Shown here in pieces: positions 56,144 to 64,000 of a DNA stretch of 64,000 nucleotides. The stretch comes from an uncultured Microcaldota archaeon (GTDB lineage Archaea; Micrarchaeota; Micrarchaeia; Burarchaeales; Fermentimicrarchaeaceae), in the NCBI GenBank assembly GCA_903884505.1, contig CAISET010000001.1, positions 1 through 64,000 on the forward strand, given 5' to 3'. Position numbers and translations under genes: made by a program. Position 1 is the stretch's first letter; each line of letters begins with the position of its first letter. The notes below the pieces were generated by a model. The model searched no databases. It saw only the letters and a list, made by a program, of their open reading frames with translations, and had not been told where the DNA came from.

Positions 56144-57118
56144 ATGGAAATGAACATTGTTGAGGCGCTCAATTCCGCACTGCGCGAGGAGATGAGGAGG
56201 GACAAGAGGGTGATGGTCCTCGGGGAGGATGTCGGGATTGATGGGGGAGTATTCAGGGTGACGGATGGCCTGCTGAAGGAGTTCGGCGAGGAGCGGGTTG
56301 TCGACACGCCGCTCGCTGAGAGCGGGATAATGGGCGCGTCAGTGGGGCTTGCGCTCAACGGAATGAAGCCCGTCGCAGAGATGCAGTTCGACGGGTTCTT
56401 CTGGCCAGCCTTCGACCAGTTGATTTCGCACGCTTCAAGGTACAGGAACAGGACGCAGGGGAGGTATTCCTGCCCCGTGGTCGTGAGGTTCCCGGTTGGC
56501 GGAGGGGTGCGCGCGCTCGAGCACCACGCGGAGAGCTACGAGGCAATTTACGCGCACGTGCCAGGGGTGAAGGTCGCGTATCCCTCGGGCCCGTATGATG
56601 CGAAGGGGATGCTGAAGGCCGCAATAAGGGACCCGGACCCGGTTGTCTTCATGGAGCACAAGAAGCTTTACCGCGCGTTCAAGGAGGAGATTCCCGAGAA
56701 GGAGTATGTCGTTCCGCTGGGAAAGGGGAAGCTCGTTGAGGAAGGCGATGACCTCACGGTCGTATCATGGGGCGCGATGATGCTCGTTGCGAAGAAGGCG
56801 AGCAAGCTGGTGAGGGAGAAGGGGGTCGGCTGCGATGTGATTGACTTGAGGAGCATATCTCCGATGGATGACAAGCTCGTGGCCGATTCGGTCGAAAAGA
56901 CGGGGAGGCTCGTGGTCGTGCAGGAGGGGCACAGGTCGTTCGGCGCGGCCGCGGAGCTGATTGCAAGGATGAATGACAAGGCGTTCCTGCATCTCAAGGC
57001 GCCGCCTACCAGGGTCACGGGCTTCGATGTCCCGTTCCCGTTCTACAAGATGGAAAACTGGTATCTTCCTGATACTGACAGGGTCGTGAAGGCGATGCGG
57101 TCCGTGCTGAAATATTGA
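56144..57118 (+). CDS. pdhB: Pyruvate/2-oxoacid dehydrogenase E1 beta
   Basis: VMVLGEDVGIDGGVFRVTDGL, MQFDGFFWPAFDQLISHASRYRNRTQGRYSCPVVVR, DLRSISPMD. Confidence 0.93.
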   Translation: MEMNIVEALNSALREEMRRDKRVMVLGEDVGIDGGVFRVTDGLLKEFGEERVVDTPLAESGIMGASVGLALNGMKPVAEMQFDGFFWPAFDQLISHASRYRNRTQGRYSCPVVVRFPVGGGVRALEHHAESYEAIYAHVPGVKVAYPSGPYDAKGMLKAAIRDPDPVVFMEHKKLYRAFKEEIPEKEYVVPLGKGKLVEEGDDLTVVSWGAMMLVAKKASKLVREKGVGCDVIDLRSISPMDDKLVADSVEKTGRLVVVQEGHRSFGAAAELIARMNDKAFLHLKAPPTRVTGFDVPFPFYKMENWYLPDTDRVVKAMRSVLKY

Positions 57119-57127
57119 GGTGTTCCG

Positions 57128-58345
57128 ATGGCTATTGAGTTCAAGTTCCCGGATGTGGGCGAAGGGATTACTGAGGGCGAGATTGTTAAGTGGCGCGTGA
57201 AGGAGGGAGATTCGGTCAAGGAGGGGGACACGCTCGCGGAAGTGGAGACGGACAAGGCGGTCGTTGAGATTCCCGCGCCGTCTGCTGGAAAGATTCTGAA
57301 GCTTTTCGGGAAAGAGGGCGAGAAGATTAAGGTCGGGCAGGTGATGGCAGTAATCGGTGGAGAAGGCGAAACGGCCACGCTTCCGAGTGCTGTTCCTGCG
57401 CCCGCTGTTGCAAAAAAGCTTGCAGTGCAGGGAGTTGGCGCGTCGCCTGCGACCAGGAGCCTCGCGAAGGATCTCGGCGTAGACATAGAGAAGCTGGCCG
57501 GAACCGGGAGCGGCGGAAGGGTGACTGATGAGGACGTGCACAAGGCGGCGGAGGAAAGGATTGAGCGGATTGTGCCCCCTGCCCCGCCGCCTATTGTGAA
57601 GCCCGCGGTTAAGGTCGCGCTGAAGTACGACTTCTACGGGCACTTGGAGAGGGTGCCGATAAAGGGTATTCGGGCGACGATTGCGAGGCATATGATTGAG
57701 GCGCGTAACCACGCTGTGCCTGCCGTAGGCATGGATGAGTGCGACGCCACCGACCTCTGGAAAATCCGCGCCAAGGAGAAGAAGAAAGCGGAGAAGCAGG
57801 GCGTGCACCTGACCTTCCTGCCGTTCATAATCAAGGCCGTGGTGAAGGGGCTGCAGGAGCACCCGTTCCTGAATGCGTCCATTGATGAGGAGGCGAACGA
57901 GATACTGCTGAAGAAGTATTACAACATCGGAATCGCGGTGGACACTCCGGAGGGGCTGATGGCGCCGGTGATAAAGCACTGCGACGAGAAGGCCGTGCTG
58001 GATATAGCGCGGGAGCTAACCACGCTGGCGGATGCGGCGAGGGCGAGGACGATAGACCTGGCGGACCTCAAGGGAAGCAGCTTCTCCATCACGAACTTCG
58101 GCTCCGTGGCCGGCACGTATGGCGTGCCAATCCTGAACTACCCGGACGTGGCAATACTCGGGGTGGGAAGGATACAGGATTTGCCGCGCGTGGTCGGAAA
58201 GAAGATAGTTGCCAGGAAGGTCATGCCGCTTTCCCTGACGTTTGACCACAGGGCGGTTGATGGCGCGGAGGCTGCGCGGTTCCTCACTAAGATAAAGGAG
58301 TATATAGAAGACCCGGACCTTTTCCTGCTGGACGGGAAGGCCTAG
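57128..58345 (+). CDS. pdhC: Dihydrolipoamide acyltransferase E2
   Basis: Lipoyl domain VETDKAVVEIPAP, PSBD region ATRSLAKDLGVDIEKLAGTGSGGRVTDEDV, catalytic LTFDHRAVDGA. Confidence 0.95.
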   Translation: MAIEFKFPDVGEGITEGEIVKWRVKEGDSVKEGDTLAEVETDKAVVEIPAPSAGKILKLFGKEGEKIKVGQVMAVIGGEGETATLPSAVPAPAVAKKLAVQGVGASPATRSLAKDLGVDIEKLAGTGSGGRVTDEDVHKAAEERIERIVPPAPPPIVKPAVKVALKYDFYGHLERVPIKGIRATIARHMIEARNHAVPAVGMDECDATDLWKIRAKEKKKAEKQGVHLTFLPFIIKAVVKGLQEHPFLNASIDEEANEILLKKYYNIGIAVDTPEGLMAPVIKHCDEKAVLDIARELTTLADAARARTIDLADLKGSSFSITNFGSVAGTYGVPILNYPDVAILGVGRIQDLPRVVGKKIVARKVMPLSLTFDHRAVDGAEAARFLTKIKEYIEDPDLFLLDGKA

Positions 58346-59091
58346 CGCTGGAAATTCCACTCTTTTGTTTTGTATTTCGTTTCCACCAGCTCCTTTGCGC
58401 GGGCCAGCTCGGAGTTCGTCCAGCTGCCGGAGAAGGTTTCCTTTCCTTCCGAAAATGCGGAAACCAGCGCTTCGTAAGTTTGCGCGTAGGTTGCATTGCC
58501 GCTCTTTTTCACGGACGTGACCCTGTCTTCCACGGCTGCAATCATCTTGTCGGAGATTTTTTCCTTCGAGACGCGCAGCACGGAGAACATCCTCTTCACA
58601 TCGACATCGTAAAGGATGGTCCCATGCTGGAGAAGGATTCCGCCGCGCCTTGTCTGCGCATTGCCTGAAATCTTTTTCCCGCCCGTTGTGATGTCGTTGA
58701 TGGGCTTAAACTCCGCATCAATGCCGAGCCGGGCGAATGCATCCACGAGCCAGCCGCAGATTAATTTGTAGGAGGCGGTGATGTCCTTGCCGAAGAATGA
58801 TTCTGGCGCGGTTATGGAGTAGGTTATTTCGCCATCGCAGTCATGGTAGACCGCGCCGCCGCCGGTGCGCCTGCGGACGAAATCAACCCCGAGCTTTTTG
58901 CAGGTTTCGAGATTAACCTCGTCCTCAAGGCTCTGGAAGCAGCCGATTGAGACTGCGGAAGGCTTCCATCTCCAGAAGCGGATTGTCGGCGGGCCGCCAG
59001 CCTTCACGGATTCTCCGCAGGCCTCGTCAAGCGCCATCGCGGTTGCGGCATCGCAGGTTTCGAGCGGGATTATGCGCCATCTCCCATTCAC
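58342..59091 (-). CDS. lplA: Lipoate-protein ligase A catalytic domain
   Basis: RIIPLETCDAATAMALDEA...RRRTGGGAVYHDCDGEITYS...NDITTGGKKISGNAQTRRGGILLQHGTIL. Confidence 0.9.
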   Translation of the reverse strand: MNGRWRIIPLETCDAATAMALDEACGESVKAGGPPTIRFWRWKPSAVSIGCFQSLEDEVNLETCKKLGVDFVRRRTGGGAVYHDCDGEITYSITAPESFFGKDITASYKLICGWLVDAFARLGIDAEFKPINDITTGGKKISGNAQTRRGGILLQHGTILYDVDVKRMFSVLRVSKEKISDKMIAAVEDRVTSVKKSGNATYAQTYEALVSAFSEGKETFSGSWTNSELARAKELVETKYKTKEWNFQR

Positions 59092-59363
59092 TTGGATGCC
59101 TCCATTATCACTTTTGCGAAGTCCTGCGGGGCTGCGCCGATGAGCTGGGCGTTGTTCTTTTGCAGGAGGGAGGAGATGGTTGCGGTGATGGCGGATTCGT
59201 TGAGCAGATGATTTGCGAGTGCGGACTCTATTTCTGCCAGCGTTTCCTCCGGATGGAGGAAGAAGTCGCCCGTGATTTTGAGGGAGGAAATCCGCCCCCC
59301 GGCGGCTTGCACGCTCGCCTTCAGCAGCTTGCCGCCTGCGACCTTCAGCGAAGCAGAGCCCAC
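59088..59363 (-). CDS. lplB: Lipoate-protein ligase accessory subunit (LplB-like)
   Basis: GGKLLKASVQAAGGRISSLKITGDFFLHPEETLAEIESALANH; ATGA overlap with lplA. Confidence 0.8.
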   Translation of the reverse strand: MGSASLKVAGGKLLKASVQAAGGRISSLKITGDFFLHPEETLAEIESALANHLLNESAITATISSLLQKNNAQLIGAAPQDFAKVIMEASK

Positions 59364-59450
59364 AGTTTCACCCGGCTTATTTGCGCTTAACGAACAGCCC
59401 GCACCAGCACCTTCCCTGCTTTCCCCACGAGGGAAGGGATTGGAACTTAT

Positions 59451-59597
59451 TCAAAGCCCCATCACCTTCTTCGCTTCCGCTGCGTCAGTTCCAGTGTAAA
59501 CGTTCTTCTGCTTGCAGGTCGGGCAGATTTCCGGGCCCGCCATGCCGAAATGGATGTCGCCGCAGACCGTGCAGCGCCAGAACTTTTTCCCTGCCAT
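59451..59597 (-). CDS. Rubredoxin-like zinc-ribbon protein (48 aa)
   Basis: MAGKKFWRCTVCGDIHFGMAGPEICPTCKQKNVYTGTDAAEAKKVMGL; below ORF-track cutoff. Confidence 0.75.
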   Translation of the reverse strand: MAGKKFWRCTVCGDIHFGMAGPEICPTCKQKNVYTGTDAAEAKKVMGL

Positions 59598-59607
59598 CAA
59601 GACCACC

Positions 59608-60672
59608 TCAGACGAACTTGTAGACATCGTCGGGGCTTGCGAGCTTCGAAGTGCCCATCTCCCTCTCGATGCTCTTGAGCATTATGATGCGCTTGTAGGT
59701 GCTAGGATGCGTGGAGAAGAGCTCGTTTATCGAGTTCCAGGTGGAGCCTGCCTGCTTCTGCATCGCAAGCTCCAGTTCGCGCTCATCGAGCACGCCGTTC
59801 TTGTCCAGGTCATACTCATCCTTGTGGTCCATGACGTCGGAGATGTCGTGCTTCGCCGTTGACGGGTCGCCAATGCAGAATGCGCGGAGCCCGCTCGGCT
59901 CGTCATGCGAGATGGAAAGGCCGTAGGTGATTTTTGAGAGCGCGGAGGCGAGGGCTGAGGGGTTCTGGGTGGAGTAGGCGGAGTAGGCGTCGGCGTAGTA
60001 TTCCCTGCTGCGCGAGAGCCACATCACCAGGAGCTGGGAGATGAAATAGACCACCCAGGCAGTTATTGCGGTGAGTATGATTGCGATGGCCAGGCCGCCC
60101 CCGCCCCTCCTGTCGCGGCTGCCGCCCCCGAAATAGGTGATGGTCATGAATGAGCGGCCGACCATGAATGCGATTATCGGGACTGCGGAGACTATCGTCA
60201 TCACCACGCAGTCGTTGTGGCGCATGTGGCCGATTTCGTGTGCGAGCACTGCGGTGACCTCGGACTTGTCGAGATTTCTTAGAAGCCCTTCATGGACTGC
60301 GAGAGTGGATGAGCTCCTCGTCCTGCCGAAGACGAATGCGTTCGGCGAGGGGTCGGGGACGATTGCGAGCTTCGGGACGGGGACTTGTGCTTTGGCTGCG
60401 AGCTGCTTCACGGTTGATTCGAGCCAGGGGTTTTCGCCGGGCTTCGGGTACTGCAGGTGGCCTGCCCATGCGACAATCCACGGGGAGGTGTACCACTGGA
60501 TAAAGATGAAGATGAACGACATGAAGATGGCGAATGGTATGCCCGCCCAGAGCGGGAGGTCGGCCATCACTTCGAACAGGGTGGTCGCGACCGCAATCAG
60601 GACGAACAAGGTGCCGAAAATGAGCACCATTGTTATGAGCATCAGCAGCTTTAGCCTGTTCAGGGAAGCCAT
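59608..60672 (-). CDS. htpX: M48 family zinc metalloprotease HtpX-like, with C-terminal EF-hand-like loop
   Basis: VLAHEIGHMRHND; TM helices; DLDKNGVLDERE. Confidence 0.9.
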   Translation of the reverse strand: MASLNRLKLLMLITMVLIFGTLFVLIAVATTLFEVMADLPLWAGIPFAIFMSFIFIFIQWYTSPWIVAWAGHLQYPKPGENPWLESTVKQLAAKAQVPVPKLAIVPDPSPNAFVFGRTRSSSTLAVHEGLLRNLDKSEVTAVLAHEIGHMRHNDCVVMTIVSAVPIIAFMVGRSFMTITYFGGGSRDRRGGGGLAIAIILTAITAWVVYFISQLLVMWLSRSREYYADAYSAYSTQNPSALASALSKITYGLSISHDEPSGLRAFCIGDPSTAKHDISDVMDHKDEYDLDKNGVLDERELELAMQKQAGSTWNSINELFSTHPSTYKRIIMLKSIEREMGTSKLASPDDVYKFV

Positions 60673-60707
60673 AGATTATTAATAGAAGGGCGCCTCTTAA
60701 AAATCGT

Positions 60708-61535
60708 ATGGCGGATGTGGTCGAATCCTTCAACTGCGCCAAATGCGGCGCGCCCCTGAAGATAAAAAGCGGGGAGGCGGTTGTTGTCTGCGACTACTGC
60801 GGCTCCGCGAACAACCTGCGGGAAGACAAGTTCTATATTGTGAGGCACTCGTGGCTGCCGAATAAGCTGAGCAAGGACGAAATCATCAAGCGCGCACGCG
60901 AATGGATGAGCGGCGGGATGATTATGCCCCCGGGGATGGAGAAGAGCGAGATTACGAAAGCGGAATTGGTTTACCTGCCCCTGTGGGTTTTCAAGACGAA
61001 GAACAAGACCGATTATTCCGGGCTTTTCCTGCGCGAAGGGGAGAAGAAGGTTTCTGGAACCGAGCAGATGGATTTCTACTGGAAGATTCTGGGGAGGAGG
61101 CAGGGCGATTTCCCGGTCCAGGAATACAAGGTGCCGCTCTCCGCGAAGGTCCCTTTCTCGATTGAGGAGGCGATGGAAGGCACGATGCTCAATGGGGAGA
61201 TGAATGAGGATGAGGCCAAGGAGCAGGCGAAGCAGGAGATTACGGAGCACATGCGGAGTCTGCTCGCGGAGAAAGTGGACAAATTCGAGACGTGCGAGAC
61301 CAAGACGGAGTTCGGGGAAGGGGAGTTCCTGCACGTGCCCATCTGGTTCCTTGAGTTTGTTTACGGGGGAAAGCCCTACAAGCTGGTAATTGAGGGGACG
61401 AACGGCGAGGTCGTGAAGGGGGAGATTCCGGCAAGCGATTTCCTTGGAAGGGAGATGAAGATAATAATGGCGATTGCGGCTGCGCTAATATTACTGGTGG
61501 TTTGCGGGTTCGTCGCAATGACGTTCCTGAGGTGA
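60708..61535 (+). CDS. Zinc-ribbon protein with C-terminal TM helix
   Basis: FNCAKCGAPLKIKSGEAVVVCDYCGSANNL; IIMAIAAALILLVVCGFVAMTFL. Confidence 0.75.
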   Translation: MADVVESFNCAKCGAPLKIKSGEAVVVCDYCGSANNLREDKFYIVRHSWLPNKLSKDEIIKRAREWMSGGMIMPPGMEKSEITKAELVYLPLWVFKTKNKTDYSGLFLREGEKKVSGTEQMDFYWKILGRRQGDFPVQEYKVPLSAKVPFSIEEAMEGTMLNGEMNEDEAKEQAKQEITEHMRSLLAEKVDKFETCETKTEFGEGEFLHVPIWFLEFVYGGKPYKLVIEGTNGEVVKGEIPASDFLGREMKIIMAIAAALILLVVCGFVAMTFLR

Positions 61536-61539
61536 TTTG

Positions 61540-62829
61540 ATGAAGTGGGCGGAAATTGCGATTGTGCTTGCGGTTGCTTCGGTGCTGGCGTCAGCAGGGC
61601 AGTGCCAGGACAGGTGCAACGACCAGTATAACATCGGGCTCAATACGGCAGAGCAGTACCTGCAGGGGAAGTTTTACGAAACATCAGAACGGGTGGATTC
61701 CGTGACCAGCAATTTTTACTGCCCGCCCTGGACCCCGATGTTCGATTCCATCGATGAGGGACGGCTCAGGTCTGCGAACCAGGCATGCTATTCCGAAGAG
61801 AGAAGCTGCCGTGATGCCTGCACGACCGCGGAATGCGGGGATAACTGCGGCGATGTAGTGGTGCAGCAGTGCTGCCACAACGCAACGCTAACCCTTCTTT
61901 TGGAGGCAAAGGCGAACTGCCTTTCGCAGTGCGGAAGCGAAACGCCCACCCCCACCCCGACTGCGACTCAAACTCCAACGCCCACGCCTACACCGACTCC
62001 CACTCCGACACCGACACCTGACCAGTGCAACTTCACCAAAGCGGTGTCGAATGATGGAACGGTCACGACGAGGGCCGTGGGCTCCGAGACCGAGTATAAC
62101 GTGGGCGCAAACTCGAGCTCGGCCATAACCTTCAGCCAGGGGCAGGTCCAGTTCCTCACCATCAACCTCTACGAGAACACGCAGTTCAGGCTGGCGCCGT
62201 GCGCCGCTACGCAGCTTGCCGGAGGGGAGCCCGGGCTTCTGCTTGACGGCGGATGCGGCAGGGAGCTGCATCTTTCATCGGAGCATTCGTCGATAAGGGG
62301 AACAATCAACGGCGGAGGGGACTTCATCCAAGGGCCCGAGCCTAACGATATTCTGTTCGATGCGCCACCGCCGCCGAAAACATACCATGGGGAAGTGCGC
62401 GTAACTGACAGCGGTGCGGCAAATGCGCCCGCGTTCGTGCTTGGCGTGAGCCTACCTGAAGGCAACATGATAGTGAGTTCTGTAGGAGGCTACACTGAAT
62501 ATACCGTGGAACCGTACAGCACAGTGTATGCCGCGCCGGCTTCTGAAGTAAACGGGGCATCGCTCATGGGGGAAACGGGGATTGAAGTGCGCACCTATGC
62601 CGGCAGCGTGACTGTGACGGATGAGGCAAGCGGAGGGCAGATGACATTCGGAGGAGGGGTATGGAGGGTGATAACCATTTCGGACCTCGCCCGGCTGGCG
62701 GTTACACCAACGCCTGCACCGGGCCATACGCCAGTCCCGACGCCTGCGCCGACTCCTGCACCATTGCCATGCGGATTGGGATTCGCGGTGCTTGCCGGGT
62801 TGATGTTAGCTGGAAGGTGGTTTGAGTGA
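61540..62829 (+). CDS. Secreted surface protein with Thr/Pro linkers and FecR-like region
   Basis: N-terminal signal peptide; TPTPTPTP linker; GIEVRTYAGSVTVTDEASGGQMTFGGG; C-terminal hydrophobic helix. Confidence 0.7.
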   Translation: MKWAEIAIVLAVASVLASAGQCQDRCNDQYNIGLNTAEQYLQGKFYETSERVDSVTSNFYCPPWTPMFDSIDEGRLRSANQACYSEERSCRDACTTAECGDNCGDVVVQQCCHNATLTLLLEAKANCLSQCGSETPTPTPTATQTPTPTPTPTPTPTPTPDQCNFTKAVSNDGTVTTRAVGSETEYNVGANSSSAITFSQGQVQFLTINLYENTQFRLAPCAATQLAGGEPGLLLDGGCGRELHLSSEHSSIRGTINGGGDFIQGPEPNDILFDAPPPPKTYHGEVRVTDSGAANAPAFVLGVSLPEGNMIVSSVGGYTEYTVEPYSTVYAAPASEVNGASLMGETGIEVRTYAGSVTVTDEASGGQMTFGGGVWRVITISDLARLAVTPTPAPGHTPVPTPAPTPAPLPCGLGFAVLAGLMLAGRWFE

Positions 62830-62987
62830 AGTACAAACTGCTGGCTCTGTGCGTGGTTGCGACTGCGCTCGCATGCTATGCGGATATGCCGCGTCCGTCT
62901 CCGTATCCCTGCTGCGGATCCATGGGGATTGTGCTGCTGATGGTCGGAATTTCCGCCGCCGGTGCGCTCTATGCCTGGCGAAATTGA
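62826..62987 (+). CDS. Very small secreted/lipoprotein-like ORF (53 aa)
   Basis: GTG start overlapping the upstream stop: VKYKLLALCVVATALACYADMPRPSPYPCCGSMGIVLLMVGISAAGALYAWRN. Confidence 0.5.
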   Translation: MKYKLLALCVVATALACYADMPRPSPYPCCGSMGIVLLMVGISAAGALYAWRN

Positions 62988-63753
62988 ATTCTACAAGAAG
63001 TACGCGAACCTCTATGACCTGCAGTGGTCGGAGAAGGACAGGTTCGATGACCTTGGGTTCTGGGTGAAATTGGCGAAGCGGTTCGGCGGGCCTGTGCTGG
63101 AATTGGCTTGCGGGACCGGAAGGGTCACGCTTCCGCTTGCAAGGGCTGGAGCCAGGATTACCGGGCTGGACTCGAGCGGAGAGATGCTTGCGATTTTCAG
63201 GAAGAAATTGCCGAAAGAGAAAAGCGAGGTGAGGGAAAGGGTGGTGCTGAAGAGAGGGGATATGCGGGATTTTGATTTAGGAGAAAGATTTGGCTTTGCG
63301 TTCGTGCCCTTCAACTCATTTTTGCACCTGGAGACCGTGGAGGATGAGGAGAGATGCATCCGCGCAGTGCACCGGAACTTGAAGCCGAACGGCGTTTTCG
63401 TGATTGACGTGTTCAAGCCTGACTTCAGGAAATGGCCGGAAAAAACGCTGCACATGGACCTTTCGCGGGAATATCCTGAGGCGGGGATTAAGATTACGCG
63501 GCTTAGCTCAAGGGAGTACGAGCACCCGAAGCAGCAGATTCATGCCCACTATTATATGGATGTTATTTCTATGGAAGGAAAGGCGAAAAGGCATGAGACC
63601 GGATTCACTCTTAGGTATATCTGGGATGTGAATGAGATGAAGGCGATGCTTGAGAGATGCGGCTTTTCCTTGGAGAAGGTCTATGGCGACTACAAGTTCG
63701 GGCCATTCACGCCTTTGAGCGAGAAGATGATTTTTGTCGCAAGAAAGAAGTAA
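62971..63753 (+). CDS. Class I SAM-dependent methyltransferase
   Basis: VLELACGTGRVTLPLARAGARITGLDSSGEMLAIFRKKL. Confidence 0.9.
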   Translation: MPGEIEFYKKYANLYDLQWSEKDRFDDLGFWVKLAKRFGGPVLELACGTGRVTLPLARAGARITGLDSSGEMLAIFRKKLPKEKSEVRERVVLKRGDMRDFDLGERFGFAFVPFNSFLHLETVEDEERCIRAVHRNLKPNGVFVIDVFKPDFRKWPEKTLHMDLSREYPEAGIKITRLSSREYEHPKQQIHAHYYMDVISMEGKAKRHETGFTLRYIWDVNEMKAMLERCGFSLEKVYGDYKFGPFTPLSEKMIFVARKK

Positions 63754-63785
63754 TTTATTCCTTTGCGTTGAAAGTAGTTTAACGG

Positions 63786-64000
63786 GTGATTCCTTTGAAG
63801 CTGGAATGGTCGAGACGGAAGGCTGCGTTTTTGGTCGTGTTCGTTGCGCTCTCACTCGTGGCGTACAGGGTTAATTTCTCCTCGGTTCTTGGGACGAATA
63901 ACCAGGCGTTCACGCTCTTCCAGTTTTTTGCGCCAATCGGAGGCGGGCTTTTCAACCCGTTCTTCGGGGCGTTCTCTGCATTGCTGGCGCAGGGGCTCAA
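63786..64000 (+). CDS. Membrane protein, truncated by the window edge
   Basis: Open plus frame to the edge: (V)IPLKLEWSRRKAAFLVVFVALSLVAYRVNFSSVLGTNNQAFTLFQFFAPIGGGLFNPFFGAFSALLAQGL. Confidence 0.65.
   Translation, partial: MIPLKLEWSRRKAAFLVVFVALSLVAYRVNFSSVLGTNNQAFTLFQFFAPIGGGLFNPFFGAFSALLAQGL

Noticed and set aside
1-64000. rRNA genes, IS elements with transposases, prophage, canonical defence islands
   Set aside because: No 16S/23S/5S signature, no intact transposase, integrase, capsid or restriction/CRISPR genes recognised in the window

Overview
This 64 kb window is a GC-rich archaeal chromosome segment. Archaeal markers include EF-1alpha, uS10, eL40, archaeal LeuRS, Trm5, split GMP synthase, BHB-intron tRNAs and class III (pilin-like) signal peptides. 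A DPANN-type lineage is plausible but not proven. Housekeeping content: purH, guaA subunits, mnmA-thiI, ppdK, leuS, tuf/rps10, lipA-pdhABC-lplAB, htpX. Surface content: one edge-truncated beta-helix lipoprotein that is missing from the ORF track, two giant tandem pilin-anchored beta-helix proteins, and several Thr/Pro-linker surface proteins. Five tRNA genes are present: Leu-CAA, Pro-TGG, Thr-TGT, Leu-TAG and Ser-TGA. Four have introns, and both tRNA-Leu genes carry a second intron inside the T-loop with near-ideal BHB geometry. The most unusual signal is a set of short, hairpin-dense elements concentrated at tRNA loci. They have conserved borders and variable inner hairpins. One family shares 'GAGCGAG' boxes, and one member sits in the 3' end of lipA between synonymously diverged copies of the lipA tail. 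Another set abuts tRNA 3' ends (Thr, Leu-TAG), with an apparent duplication of the tRNA-Thr 3' end. All calls were made by reading the sequence and the supplied ORFs; no searches or folding programs were run.
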